In this document: in pieces, positions 17,446 to 26,864 of the stretch
Layout of the letters: each line of letters begins with the position of its first letter
How positions within the stretch are numbered: position 1 is the stretch's first letter
From: Rhodovulum sp. ES.010
GTDB lineage: Bacteria > Pseudomonadota > Alphaproteobacteria > Rhodobacterales > Rhodobacteraceae
NCBI RefSeq assembly: GCF_900142935.1
Contig: NZ_FSRS01000001.1
Span: forward strand, 2,490,001-2,554,000
Direction of reading: 5' to 3'
Length of the DNA stretch: 64,000 nucleotides
Translations under genes and position numbers: made by a program
The notes under the pieces: generated by a model
Seen by the model: the letters and a program-made list of their open reading frames with translations, nothing else
What the model was told of the DNA's origin: nothing
Database searches by the model: none

Positions 17446-20052
17446 ATGGCGCGCTACGACCCCCGCGAGATCGAGCCGAAATGGCAGGCCGAATGGGAGG
17501 CGGACGGCACCTTCACCGCAACGCGCGCGGAGGACCGGCCCAAGTATTACGTGCTGGAGATGTTCCCCTATCCCTCGGGGCGCATCCACATGGGGCACGT
17601 GCGCAATTACACCATGGGCGATGTCATCGCGCGTTACAAATCCTCCTGTGGATTCAGTGTGTTGCACCCCATGGGCTGGGACGCGTTCGGGATGCCGGCC
17701 GAGAACGCGGCGATGGAACGCGGCGGCCATCCCAAGGACTGGACCTACGGCAACATCGCCGACATGCGCGGCCAGATGAAGCCGCTGGGCCTGTCGATCG
17801 ACTGGTCCCGCGAATTCGCCACCTGCGACCCGGAGTATTACGGCCAGCAGCAGGCGATGTTCATCGACTTCCTCGAGGCTGGCCTCGTCTACCGCAAGAA
17901 CGCCACCGTCAACTGGGACCCGGTGGACATGACGGTTCTGGCCAACGAGCAGGTGATCGAGGGCAAGGGCTGGCGCTCGGGCGCGCCGGTGGAACGGCGC
18001 GAGTTGACGCAGTGGTTCTTCCGCATCTCGGATTTCGCCGAGGAATTGCTGGAGGCGCTGGACGGGCTGGAGGCCTGGCCCGAGAAGGTCAAGCTGATGC
18101 AGCGCAACTGGATCGGCAAGTCGCGCGGGCTGCAGATGAGCTTCCCGCTGGCCGCGCCTGAGGCCGGATTCGACGGCATCGAGATCTATACCACGCGGCC
18201 CGACACGCTGTTGGGGGCAAGCTTCGTCGGCATCTCGCCCGACCATCCGCTGGCGAAAGCGCTGGAGGGAGACCGCCCAGACGTGGCCGCCTTCTGCGCC
18301 GAGTGCCGCCGGATGGGGACCACCGCAGAAGAGCTGGAAACCGCCGAGAAGAAGGGCTTCGACACCGGGCTGACGGTGCGCCATCCCTTTGACGAGGCGT
18401 GGGAATTGCCGGTCTATATCGCCAATTTCATCCTGATGGATTACGGCACCGGGGCGATCTTCGGCTGCCCCGCCCATGACCAGCGCGACCTCGATTTCGC
18501 GCGGAAATACGGGTTGCCCGTGGTCTCGACCTTCGCCCCAGCCGAGGATGACGGCAGCGCGATGCCCGAAGACGGCGGCCCCGCCTATGTGCCGCCGAAG
18601 TCGGAAAATGTCATCTATGTGCGCGGCTTCGCGGGCGAGACGGAACAGACCGGAGATGTCGCGATCGACGCCGCGATTCGGTTCTGCGAGGAGAAGGGCG
18701 TGGGCCACGGCGTGACGAAGTACCGCCTGCGCGACTGGGGGCTCTCGCGGCAGCGCTACTGGGGCTGCCCGATCCCGGTGGTGCATTGCGACGCCTGCGG
18801 CGTGGTGCCCGAGAAGAAGGATAACCTGCCGGTGGAGCTGCCCGAGGATGTCAGCTTCGACCAGCCCGGCAACCCGCTCGACCGCCACCCGACCTGGCGC
18901 GACACGCCCTGCCCGAAATGCGGGGCGCCCGCGAAGCGCGAGACCGACACGATGGACACCTTCGTGGATTCGTCGTGGTATTTCGCCCGCTTCACCGCGC
19001 CCCGGGCCGAGACGCCCACCGACAGGACCGAGGCCGAGTACTGGATGAACGTGGACCAGTATATCGGCGGCATCGAGCACGCGATCCTGCACCTCTTGTA
19101 TTCCCGCTTTTTCGCGCGAGCGATGATGATCACCGGCCACCTGCCCGAAAAGGCCATCGAGCCCTTCGATGCGCTGTTCACGCAAGGCATGGTGACGCAC
19201 GAGATCTACATGACCCGCGACGACAAGGGCCGGCCGGTCTATCACCTGCCCGAGGATGTCGAGAACGGCGCGCTGAAGGCGACGGGCGAAAAGGTCGAAA
19301 TCGTGCCCTCGGCCAAGATGTCGAAATCCAAGAAGAACGTCGTCGACCCGGTCAACATCATCGAAAGCTACGGCGCCGATACCGCGCGCTGGTTCGTGCT
19401 GTCCGACAGCCCGCCCGAGCGCGACGTGGAATGGACGGCGGCGGGCGCCGAGGCCGCCTACAAACACCTGGGCCGGGTCTGGCGCCTTGCGAACGGCATC
19501 ACCGAGGAGATGGATCAGGGGGGTGGGATCGCGGCCTACGAGTCAGAAGGCGAAGGCGCGACGACAGACGGGGGAGACACCCTTGACCTGCGCCGCGCCC
19601 TGCACAAGACGATCCATGACGTAACGATGGGGATCGAAAGCTTCGGCTTCAATACCTCGGTCGCGAAATTGTATGCGTTCACCAATGTTTTGGCGAAATC
19701 GAAAGCATCGCTTGCCGCGCGGCGAGAGGCCGCGATGGTCATGGCGCAGCTGATGGCCCCGATGACCCCGCACCTGGCCGAAGAAGCCTGGCAGATGCTG
19801 GGCGGCGAGGGGCTGGTGGCCCGCGCGCCCTGGCCCAAGGCCGACCCCGCGCTTCTGGTCGAGGATACGGTCACCCTGCCGATCCAGATCAACGGCAAGC
19901 GGCGCTCGGAACTCAAGGTCGCCAAGGATCTGCCGAAGACGGAAGTTGAAAAGCTGGTGCTGTCCGACGATGCTGTCATCAAGGCGCTGGCGGGCGGCGC
20001 CCCGAAGAAGCTGATCGTCGTGCCGGGCCGCATCGTCAATGTCGTCATCTGA
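17446..20052 (+). CDS. leuS: Leucyl-tRNA synthetase
   Basis: This 868-residue class I aminoacyl-tRNA synthetase charges tRNA-Leu. The HIGH-type motif is [19 protein letters not shown] near residue 43, the CP1 editing domain is present ([20 protein letters not shown] at the start, [14 protein letters not shown]), and the KMSKS loop appears as AKMSKSKKN near residue 625. The start ATG at 17446 follows an AGGA element. Downstream lptE overlaps the end of leuS by 14 bases, so leuS-lptE-holA form one operon, a conserved order in Proteobacteria. Confidence 0.98.
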   Translation: MARYDPREIEPKWQAEWEADGTFTATRAEDRPKYYVLEMFPYPSGRIHMGHVRNYTMGDVIARYKSSCGFSVLHPMGWDAFGMPAENAAMERGGHPKDWTYGNIADMRGQMKPLGLSIDWSREFATCDPEYYGQQQAMFIDFLEAGLVYRKNATVNWDPVDMTVLANEQVIEGKGWRSGAPVERRELTQWFFRISDFAEELLEALDGLEAWPEKVKLMQRNWIGKSRGLQMSFPLAAPEAGFDGIEIYTTRPDTLLGASFVGISPDHPLAKALEGDRPDVAAFCAECRRMGTTAEELETAEKKGFDTGLTVRHPFDEAWELPVYIANFILMDYGTGAIFGCPAHDQRDLDFARKYGLPVVSTFAPAEDDGSAMPEDGGPAYVPPKSENVIYVRGFAGETEQTGDVAIDAAIRFCEEKGVGHGVTKYRLRDWGLSRQRYWGCPIPVVHCDACGVVPEKKDNLPVELPEDVSFDQPGNPLDRHPTWRDTPCPKCGAPAKRETDTMDTFVDSSWYFARFTAPRAETPTDRTEAEYWMNVDQYIGGIEHAILHLLYSRFFARAMMITGHLPEKAIEPFDALFTQGMVTHEIYMTRDDKGRPVYHLPEDVENGALKATGEKVEIVPSAKMSKSKKNVVDPVNIIESYGADTARWFVLSDSPPERDVEWTAAGAEAAYKHLGRVWRLANGITEEMDQGGGIAAYESEGEGATTDGGDTLDLRRALHKTIHDVTMGIESFGFNTSVAKLYAFTNVLAKSKASLAARREAAMVMAQLMAPMTPHLAEEAWQMLGGEGLVARAPWPKADPALLVEDTVTLPIQINGKRRSELKVAKDLPKTEVEKLVLSDDAVIKALAGGAPKKLIVVPGRIVNVVI

Positions 20053-20533
20053 CCGCCGCACCTTCCTGTTCGGCCTCTCCGCGCTGGCTTTGGCCGGCTG
20101 CGGGTTTCGCCCCGCCTACGGCCCCGGCGGCGCGGCCGAGGGGCTGCGCGACAGCATCGCCGTCGATCCGCCCGACACGCGCAACGGCTTCGCGCTGGTC
20201 GAGCGGCTGGAGGCCAGGCTGGGCCGGGCCGAGGCGCCACGCTACCGGCTGAGCTACCGCACCTCGATCGACCGCGAGGGGCTGGGCGTCAGCGCCGTGC
20301 AGGAAACGACGCGCTACAACTTGGTGGGCGGCCTGGACTTCCAACTGCGCGACCTCGGCTCGGGCGAGATCGTGCAGTCGGGCAGGGTCGCGGCGTTCAC
20401 CGCCTATTCCGCGACCGGCAGCACCGTCGCCACGCTTGCCGCCGAACGCGATGCCGAGCGGCGCTTGATGGTGATGCTCGCCGACCGTCTGGTGACCCGC
20501 CTGATCGCGACGGCGGACGACAGCGGACCATGA
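20039..20533 (+). CDS. lptE: LPS-assembly lipoprotein LptE
   Basis: This 164-residue outer-membrane lipoprotein is the partner and plug of LptD in lipopolysaccharide export. The signal peptide ends in the lipobox LAGC ([14 protein letters not shown]), and the CGFxPxY sequence directly after the acylated Cys is characteristic of LptE. The rest is a short alpha/beta domain with low conservation. It overlaps leuS by 14 bp and ends in an ATGA overlap with holA. Confidence 0.93.
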   Translation: MSSSDRRTFLFGLSALALAGCGFRPAYGPGGAAEGLRDSIAVDPPDTRNGFALVERLEARLGRAEAPRYRLSYRTSIDREGLGVSAVQETTRYNLVGGLDFQLRDLGSGEIVQSGRVAAFTAYSATGSTVATLAAERDAERRLMVMLADRLVTRLIATADDSGP

Positions 20534-21552
20534 AGCTCTCCCCGCGCGAGGCCGCCCGCTACTTCGCCCGGCCCGAACCGGGGCGGACAGGCCTCTTGCT
20601 GTACGGCGCCGACGCGATGCGGGTGGCTCTCAAGCGCCAGGAGGTGATCGCCAATCTGCTCGGCCCGAATGCCGAGGAGGAGATGCGCCTGACCCGGATG
20701 CACGCCTCTGACCTGCGCGGAGACCCGGCCGCGCTGGCCGACGCGATCAAGGCGCGCGGCTTTTTTCCCGGGCCGCGGGTCGTGTTCCTCGACGATGCGA
20801 CCGACGGGCTGGCCGATACCGTTGCCGCGGCGCTGGCCGACTGGCAGGAGGGCGACGCCCAGCTGGTGGTGACCGCGAAGCAACTCACCCCGCGTTCGGG
20901 GTTGCGAAAGCTGTTCGAGGGCCATCCCAACGCCTATGCGGCGGGCATCTACGACGACCCGCCCGGACGCGACGAGATCGAGGCGATGCTGGGGCAGGCC
21001 GGGCTTGGCCCGATCGACCGGACGGCGATGGCGGCGCTGACCGACCTGGCGATGGCGCTCGGCCCTGGCGATTTCCGCCAGACGGTCGAGAAGATCGCGC
21101 TCTACAAGCTCGGCGACGACACACCCCTGACGCCCGACGATGTGGCTGCCTGCGCGCCGCGCTCCACCGAGGCCGAGATGGACGCGCTGATCCACGTGGT
21201 GGCCGAAGCGAAGCGCCAGGAGATCGGCCCGCTGCTGAACCGGCTCGCGGCGCAGGGCGCAACGCCGGTCGGCCTCTGCATCGCCGCGACCCGGCATTTC
21301 CGGGCGCTGCACACGGCCGCCGCCGACCCCGAAGGCCCGGCCCGCGGCATCGCCCGCGTTCGCCCGCCGGTCCATTTCAAGGCGCGCGACAGAATGGTAC
21401 GCCAGGCGCAAAGTTGGGGCGTGCGCCGGCTGGAACAGGCGCTGAGCCTTCTGATCGACACTGACCTCGCCTTGCGGTCCTCGCAACGTGCCCCCCAGAT
21501 GGCGCTGATGGAACGCAGCCTGATCCGCGTTGCGCGGCTCGGCGCGCGGTAG
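20530..21552 (+). CDS. holA: DNA polymerase III subunit delta
   Basis: This 340-residue subunit of the clamp-loader complex opens the beta sliding clamp. Typical features are the early LLLYGADAMRVALKRQEVI stretch, the FFPGPRVVFLDDATDG region and the C-terminal helical collar domain ending in LALRSSQRAPQMALMERSL. Length is normal. The ATG lies within the lptE stop (ATGA), so translation is coupled. Confidence 0.93.
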   Translation: MKLSPREAARYFARPEPGRTGLLLYGADAMRVALKRQEVIANLLGPNAEEEMRLTRMHASDLRGDPAALADAIKARGFFPGPRVVFLDDATDGLADTVAAALADWQEGDAQLVVTAKQLTPRSGLRKLFEGHPNAYAAGIYDDPPGRDEIEAMLGQAGLGPIDRTAMAALTDLAMALGPGDFRQTVEKIALYKLGDDTPLTPDDVAACAPRSTEAEMDALIHVVAEAKRQEIGPLLNRLAAQGATPVGLCIAATRHFRALHTAAADPEGPARGIARVRPPVHFKARDRMVRQAQSWGVRRLEQALSLLIDTDLALRSSQRAPQMALMERSLIRVARLGAR

Positions 21553-21653
21553 CCGACATTCGCCCCGGCACGCGACGACCCGCGCGGGGCTTTCCGGTCT
21601 TGATCGCGCCGGACGAAGCTGAGACCCATTCGGAAACCGACTGGGAGGGCGCG

Positions 21654-22241
21654 ATGTATCGGGTGATCGGCAGCGGCAACAGCCGGGCACGGCGGGTCTT
21701 GTGGATGATGGAGGAGCTCGGCCTTTCTTACGACCATCTGCCCGCGCCGCCGCGCTCCGAGGATGTCGTCGCGCTGAACCCGGCCGGCAAGGTGCCGGTG
21801 CTGATCATCGACGATGTGCCGATCACCGATTCCACCGCGATCCTGACCTTCCTCGCCGACCGCCACGGGGCGCTGACCTACCCGGCGGGCACGATCGACC
21901 GGGCGCAGCAGGACAGCCTGACCCAGTTCCTGCTGGACGAGTTCGATTCTGCGCTGTGGATGGCGGCGCGGCACAGTTTCGTGCTGCCCGAAGCGCTGCG
22001 CCAGTCGGCGATCAAGGACAGCCTGAAATGGGAGTTCGAACGCAGCCAGAAGATTCTGGTGGGCCGGATGGCCGAGGGCCCGTTCCTGATGGGCGCGGAG
22101 ATGACCGTGCCGGACATCATCCTGACCCATTGCGGCGACTGGGCCGAGACGGCGCGTTTCCCGATCACCCAGCCCGCGCTGGCCGACTACCTCGACCGGA
22201 TGCGCGCCCGGCCCGCCTATCGCCGCGCCCAGGCCGCCTGA
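21654..22241 (+). CDS. Glutathione S-transferase family protein
   Basis: This 195-residue cytosolic protein has a thioredoxin-like N-domain starting MYRVIGSGNSRARRVLWMME, with Ser in the position used for glutathione activation, the GKVPVLIIDD cis-Pro motif and ITDSTAIL for gamma-glutamyl binding. A helical C-domain follows. Substrates are unknown. I use the ATG at 21654, which has GGGAGGG upstream; an in-frame start at 21600 adds a non-homologous tail. Its last 25 bases overlap the 3' end of the convergent flavoprotein gene. Confidence 0.9.
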   Translation: MYRVIGSGNSRARRVLWMMEELGLSYDHLPAPPRSEDVVALNPAGKVPVLIIDDVPITDSTAILTFLADRHGALTYPAGTIDRAQQDSLTQFLLDEFDSALWMAARHSFVLPEALRQSAIKDSLKWEFERSQKILVGRMAEGPFLMGAEMTVPDIILTHCGDWAETARFPITQPALADYLDRMRARPAYRRAQAA

Positions 22242-23461
22242 AGCCGGTCGGCCGCCGCCTGCCCCGCCCAGCGGCCCGTGGCCAGGCAGCCGGTCAGCAG
22301 GTATCCGCCCGTCGGTGCCTCCCAGTCCAGCATCTCGCCGGCCACGAATGTACCGGGCCGCCCCTTGAGCATCAGGCCCGCGTCGACCGCCTCCCAGCAC
22401 AGCCCGCCTGCGGTCGAGATCGCCTCGTCGATGGGGCGGGGCCCGGCATGGCGGAGCGGCAGCGCCTTGACCAACGCAGCAAGCGCCGCGCCCTCGGGCA
22501 GCGGCCGGCCGAACTCCATCAACAGCGCCAGGCGCGCCGGTTCCAGGCCAAGCGCCTTGCGCAGGTGGTTCGACAGGCTCGCCTTGCCGCGCGGGCGCGA
22601 CAGGCGGGCAGCGACCTTGTCGGCGGACCAGTCCGGCAACAGGTCGGCGGTAAGCGCCGCGCCCTCGCGCAAGAGGCGCGAGAGGGCGTAGATGCCGCCG
22701 CCCTCCAGCCCGCGGGCCGAGATCACGAACTCGCCGCGCTGCCACGGACCGCCGCCCGCCCGCAGCGCCACGCCCTTCACCGGCTGGCCGAACTGGCGGG
22801 CCATCGGCGCAGACCAGTCGACCCGCAACCCGACATTCGCAGGGGCGAAGGGTGCGCGCGGCACTGCCTCGGCGTCGAGCACCCGCGCCCAGGCACCATC
22901 AGACCCTAACCTTGCCCAACTCGCGCCGCCGAGGGCCAGGACGGTAACCCCGGCCCGCACCTGCTGCGGGCCCGCTGGCGTGTCGAACATCACCGCATCG
23001 CCCTCCCAACCGGTCCAGCGCCAGCGGGTGCGCAGCGTCGCGCCGTAGCCGTCCAGCCGCTGCAGCCACGCCCGAAGCAGCGGTGAAGCCTTCATCGCCC
23101 TGGGGAACACCCGCCCCGTACTGCCGGTGAAGACCGGCTGGCCGAGCCCCTCGGCCCAGGCGCAGACCTGGTCGGGGCCGAACGCCTCCAGCATCGGGCG
23201 CAGGCGCGGCGCGGCTTCGGCATAGGCGGAAAGGAAGGCCGCAGCCGGCTGGACCCGGGTCAGGTTCAGCCCGGACTTGCCGGCCATCAGGAATTTGCGC
23301 GCCGGACTGGGCTTCGCTTCGGCGATCACCGCAGGCAGACCGGCCGCGCCCAGCGTCTCGGCAGCCATCAGGCCGGCCGGACCCGCCCCGATTACCAGCG
23401 CGGAAACCTCCTCAGCGGCCCCTTGCCGCGACACATGTGGCGGCCCATTCTCACCGGCCAT
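22217..23461 (-). CDS. HI0933-like flavoprotein (TIGR03862 type)
   Basis: This 414-residue FAD protein is of the HI0933/BaiN type. Landmarks are the dinucleotide motif VIGAGPAGLMAAE near residue 27, the family sequence FLMAGKSGLNLTR near residue 60, and the C-terminal FVAGEMLDWEAPTGGYLL, which closes the FAD site. The reaction is unknown; related proteins reduce double bonds or modify RNA. The start ATG at 23461 has GGGGG upstream and is back to back with the ATG of the HNH gene (shared CATG at 23459-23462). Its 3' end overlaps the GST gene. Confidence 0.88.
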   Translation of the reverse strand: MAGENGPPHVSRQGAAEEVSALVIGAGPAGLMAAETLGAAGLPAVIAEAKPSPARKFLMAGKSGLNLTRVQPAAAFLSAYAEAAPRLRPMLEAFGPDQVCAWAEGLGQPVFTGSTGRVFPRAMKASPLLRAWLQRLDGYGATLRTRWRWTGWEGDAVMFDTPAGPQQVRAGVTVLALGGASWARLGSDGAWARVLDAEAVPRAPFAPANVGLRVDWSAPMARQFGQPVKGVALRAGGGPWQRGEFVISARGLEGGGIYALSRLLREGAALTADLLPDWSADKVAARLSRPRGKASLSNHLRKALGLEPARLALLMEFGRPLPEGAALAALVKALPLRHAGPRPIDEAISTAGGLCWEAVDAGLMLKGRPGTFVAGEMLDWEAPTGGYLLTGCLATGRWAGQAAADRLQAAWARR

Positions 23462-23756
23462 GACGGACGCCCCCATCTGCCCACTCTGCGGCCGCCCGAT
23501 CCCGCGGGAAGCGAAACAGAGCCTGCATCACCTCACGCCGAAGCTGCGCGGCGGCAAGGGCGGGCCCACGGTGCGGCTGCACCAGATATGTCACAACGAG
23601 ATCCACGCGACGCTGACCGAATCCGAACTCGCCCGCGACTTCAACACGATCGAGGCGCTGAGGAGCCACCCCCGTTTGGCGCGGTTCATCACCTGGGTGG
23701 CCAGGCGCCCGCCCAGCTTTCATTCCAAGACCCCAGGCCGGCGGCGGAAGCGTTAG
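23460..23756 (+). CDS. Small HNH endonuclease-domain protein
   Basis: This 98-residue protein has an HNH/zinc-finger motif: CPLCGRPIP at the N-terminus, LHHLTPKLRGGKGG in the middle and LHQICHNEIHATLTE, giving the His-Asn-His residues and a likely four-Cys/His zinc site. HNH domains cut or nick nucleic acid; stand-alone versions of this size are common and mostly unstudied. It shares its start codon region with the divergent flavoprotein gene and overlaps the convergent crotonase stop by 4 bp, so it fills the space exactly. No toxin, methylase or phage gene is near. Confidence 0.85.
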   Translation: MTDAPICPLCGRPIPREAKQSLHHLTPKLRGGKGGPTVRLHQICHNEIHATLTESELARDFNTIEALRSHPRLARFITWVARRPPSFHSKTPGRRRKR

Positions 23757-24379
23757 CCGCCGCGGCCCTCACACAGCGCCTTGATCGCGGCCCGGTGGTC
23801 GGGCGCGGCGGCCAGCGCGTCGGCCACAAGCGCGTCGACCGCCGCTCCCAGGTCCGCATCGGGCACGACGCGGTCGACCAGGCCAAAGCTCAGCGCCTCG
23901 TCCGCCGAGACACGCGCCCCGCCCATCAGCATCAGCTTTGCCCGCGCCGGCCCCACCAAGGCGGCCAGCCGGGCGGGGTCGGAGGGCTGGGGCAGAAACC
24001 CGAGCTTCATGACAGGATAGAAGAATTTTGCCCCCGGCACCGCCAGCCGAAGGTCGCAGGCCAGCGCCATCCCGAAGGCGCCCCCCGCGAGCGTGCCGTT
24101 CAGCGCCGCCACCGTCAGCGCGTCAAGCGCCGCGATCCTCCCCGAAACCCGCTCCCAAACGGGATCGGTGGCAAGGCCCGCCTTCGCCTCGTCCAGGTCC
24201 GCGCCCGCGCTGAAAACCTTGCCCGCGCCGGTGATGACCAGAACCGCGACCTCGCTCCCTGCGGCCGCGGCGAGGATGTCGTCGAGATCGCCCAACATGG
24301 CGCGAGTCAGCGAGTTGGCCTTGTCGGCGCGGTTCAAAGTGACCGTCCAGCGCGCCCCGGCCTTGTCCAGCCCGATCAC
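23753..24379 (-). CDS. Enoyl-CoA hydratase/isomerase (crotonase) family protein
   Basis: This 208-residue crotonase-fold protein is somewhat short for the family. The oxyanion-hole segments are FSAGADLDEA (about residues 58-67) and LAGGAFGMALACDLRLAVP (about residues 98-116), so CoA-thioester binding is expected. The C-terminal helices are shortened. The start is the GTG at 24379, which overlaps the upstream SDR stop by four bases (GTGA), indicating coupled translation. The SDR and crotonase together suggest a fatty-acyl or aromatic-acyl CoA side reaction, but the substrate is not evident. Confidence 0.9.
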   Translation of the reverse strand: MIGLDKAGARWTVTLNRADKANSLTRAMLGDLDDILAAAAGSEVAVLVITGAGKVFSAGADLDEAKAGLATDPVWERVSGRIAALDALTVAALNGTLAGGAFGMALACDLRLAVPGAKFFYPVMKLGFLPQPSDPARLAALVGPARAKLMLMGGARVSADEALSFGLVDRVVPDADLGAAVDALVADALAAAPDHRAAIKALCEGRGG

Positions 24380-25131
24380 GACGGCAGCCCCACGCGGCGC
24401 CGGATCGCGCGTTCCCTGAGCGCGACCTCCTGGCCAAGGAACTCGTCGGCATCGTCGGTGCACATCCACAGAAGCGCCCGCGCCGGCCAGGCCGGCGGGA
24501 CATGCTCGGACCAGTCGAGCCGGCTGACCGGGTTCACGCCGCTGTCCTTGATCGTCTTCTGCATGTCGGTCGCCACCGTCCCCGGCGACAGGCCGAGCGC
24601 CCGGATGCCCTGGGCACGCCCCTCCAGGTCGGCGCATTTCGTCAGCATCGCGGCCCCGGCCTTGGCGGTGCAATAGGCGCTCCAGCCCTCCATCGGGCTG
24701 TGCGCCGCCCCCGAACTGATCGTGAGGATGGTGCCGCCATCCATCGCCGCCATAACCGGCATCGCGGCGCGGAAGCCGTGGAACACGCCCTTGAGATTGA
24801 CGTCGAGCGCCGCCGCCCAGTCGCCCGGCTCGGCGTCCTGCAGCCGCGCGATGGGCTCGATCACGGCGGCGTTGTTCACCAACACGTCGAGCTTGCCGAA
24901 CGCTTTGACCGTCGCGCGCACCGCGTCGGCGACCTGCCCGAACTCGGCCACGTCGCAGGGCAGCACGATTGCGCCTTGACCCAGTTCGCGCGCGATGGAG
25001 CCGATCGCCTCCTCGCTGCGCGCGGCCAGGGCCACATGCGCGCCCGCCTCGGCGAACGCTCGTGCCGCCGCCGCCCCTATGCCCCGGCTCGCCCCGGTGA
25101 TCAGAACGCTCTTGCCCGTCAGATCGACCAT
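24376..25131 (-). CDS. Short-chain dehydrogenase/reductase
   Basis: This 251-residue SDR has the Rossmann motif TGASRGIGAAAARAF (residues 14-28), the NNAAV stretch, and the catalytic Ser in ISSGAAHSP and Tyr-x-x-x-Lys in YCTAKAG. It is a classical NAD(P)H-dependent ketone/alcohol oxidoreductase. The ATG at 25131 follows GAGGAGAGTGAC. The gene is coupled by a GTGA overlap to the crotonase gene. The C-terminal WMCTDDADEFLGQEV closes the substrate side. Confidence 0.92.
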   Translation of the reverse strand: MVDLTGKSVLITGASRGIGAAAARAFAEAGAHVALAARSEEAIGSIARELGQGAIVLPCDVAEFGQVADAVRATVKAFGKLDVLVNNAAVIEPIARLQDAEPGDWAAALDVNLKGVFHGFRAAMPVMAAMDGGTILTISSGAAHSPMEGWSAYCTAKAGAAMLTKCADLEGRAQGIRALGLSPGTVATDMQKTIKDSGVNPVSRLDWSEHVPPAWPARALLWMCTDDADEFLGQEVALRERAIRRRVGLPS

Positions 25132-25272
25132 GTCACTCTCCTCGCTGCACCCCGGTCCTTTGCCCGCAACTCCTAGCCCAGCCGAAATGCCCAGGCCAGC
25201 GCAACGTGCCGTTGACTTGCCGGGAGCGAGGGCGGATGTTGCGCGCATCACCGCAGCCAGGAAGGGTTCGCC

Positions 25273-26796
25273 ATGCAGTTCCGGACTACCGCCTCCGCCG
25301 GGGCCCTTTTCGTCATGCTGGGCGCCGCCACACCGGCCCTGGCCGATCTCAGCGCCGAGGATGTCTGGTCCTCCTGGAAAAACATGGCGGAGGGTTACGG
25401 GCAGACGGTCTCGGGCACGGAACGCCGCCAGGGCGACCGTTTGACGATCGGCGACCTCATCCTCTCGTCGACCTTGCCCGAGGGCGGCGCCGTCACGGCC
25501 GAGCTCGGCGAACTGGTCTTTACCGAACGCGACGACGGCGCGGTCGAGATCGCCATGCCGGACAGCTTTCCCATCGAGATCGGGGCCGTGGGAAGCGACT
25601 CGGAGACGGTCGAGATGGGCATGACCGTAGCGCAGCAAGGCCTGTCCATGGTTGCGACCGGCACACCGGACGAGATCGCCTATGACATGGCCGCGCCGGG
25701 GCTGCGGATGACGCTCGACAGCATGCGCGTCGATGGCGAACCGGTCGACGCCACGATGGATATCGCGCTGGAGGAACTGGCGGCGGCCTACACCGTCGCG
25801 CGCGGCGCTGCGACCGGTGTCGAGGGCACGGTGGACGTCGCCGCGACACGGTTCGTGCTCGCCGCCGAAGATCCCGCGCAGGGGATGGCGTTCGACTACC
25901 AGGGCGCGGTTCGCGAAATCCGGTCGACCGTTTCCAGTTCCGTTCCGCGGGGCATGCAAGATGCCTCGCTCGGCCGGCTGCTGAGCGCCGGCCTGACCGC
26001 CAGCGGACGGGTCGACCATCAGGGCTTGGACTATGCGGGCACGATCCGCGACGGCGGCGACCGGACGGAGATCGCGGCGCGCTTCGGACCCGGCTCGGTG
26101 GACTATGACCTCGACAGGGGCGGCGTGCTCTACGATGTCCGCTCGGAGAACGGGCAGGTCAGCTTCGCAGGTGCGGACCTCCCGCTGCCGCAGGTCGAGA
26201 TCGGGTTCGACGACAGCAGCTTCCGCATCGAGATGCCGCTTGTCGAGACCGAGGACCCCACCGATTTCGGCCTGGCCGCGCGTTACACGGGGTTGACGGT
26301 CAGCGACGGCATCTGGGCGATGTTCGATCCCGCCGGGCAGTTGCCGAGGGACCCGATGACGCTGGTGCTCGACCTTGGCGGCAAGGCGCGGCTGTTCCGG
26401 GACATCACCGACCCGGCGGCGATGGCCGAGGCGCAGGCCGGCGGACAGCCGGTGCCGCCGGGCGAGTTGCATTCGCTGAACGTCAAGGATTTGCAGCTCA
26501 GCGTCGCCGGGGCCGACCTGACCGGCTCGGGCGCGTTCACCTTCGACAATGCCGACACCGCCACCTTCGACGGGATGCCGAAGCCAACCGGGAGCCTGAC
26601 ATTGCGGCTGGAGGGCGGCAACACGCTGCTCGACCGCCTGGTGAACATGGGGCTGGTGCCGCAGGACCAGGCCACGGGCCTGCGGATGATGCTGGGCATG
26701 TTCGCCAGGCCCACCGGCGCGGGCGACACGCTGGTCTCCGAGATCACCGTGACCGAGGACGGCCAGGTATTGGCGAACGGCCAGCGGCTGCGGTGA
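25273..26796 (+). CDS. DUF2125 exported protein
   Basis: This 507-residue protein has a signal peptide (MQFRTTASAGALFVMLGAAT up to PALAD) and a long, beta-rich mature part with repeated short strands (GAVTAELGELVFTERDDG, LHSLNVKDLQLSVAGADLTG) typical of DUF2125, an uncharacterised periplasmic family of Alphaproteobacteria. Such amphipathic beta repeats recall AsmA/TamB-like lipid-bridge proteins, but that is only an impression. It is monocistronic by spacing: 141 bp from the divergent SDR and 68 bp before pmbA. Confidence 0.85.
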   Translation: MQFRTTASAGALFVMLGAATPALADLSAEDVWSSWKNMAEGYGQTVSGTERRQGDRLTIGDLILSSTLPEGGAVTAELGELVFTERDDGAVEIAMPDSFPIEIGAVGSDSETVEMGMTVAQQGLSMVATGTPDEIAYDMAAPGLRMTLDSMRVDGEPVDATMDIALEELAAAYTVARGAATGVEGTVDVAATRFVLAAEDPAQGMAFDYQGAVREIRSTVSSSVPRGMQDASLGRLLSAGLTASGRVDHQGLDYAGTIRDGGDRTEIAARFGPGSVDYDLDRGGVLYDVRSENGQVSFAGADLPLPQVEIGFDDSSFRIEMPLVETEDPTDFGLAARYTGLTVSDGIWAMFDPAGQLPRDPMTLVLDLGGKARLFRDITDPAAMAEAQAGGQPVPPGELHSLNVKDLQLSVAGADLTGSGAFTFDNADTATFDGMPKPTGSLTLRLEGGNTLLDRLVNMGLVPQDQATGLRMMLGMFARPTGAGDTLVSEITVTEDGQVLANGQRLR

Positions 26797-26864
26797 GCGA
26801 CGGGGCGGACTTGCGCCGGTCGCCCGCGCCGCCTACCTGACCTTCATCCTGCACCGGAGGCCCC

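Noticed and set aside
17323..19467. A minus-strand open frame of 714 codons inside leuS
   Set aside because: leuS is complete with both class I signature motifs; the antisense frame has no conserved domain.
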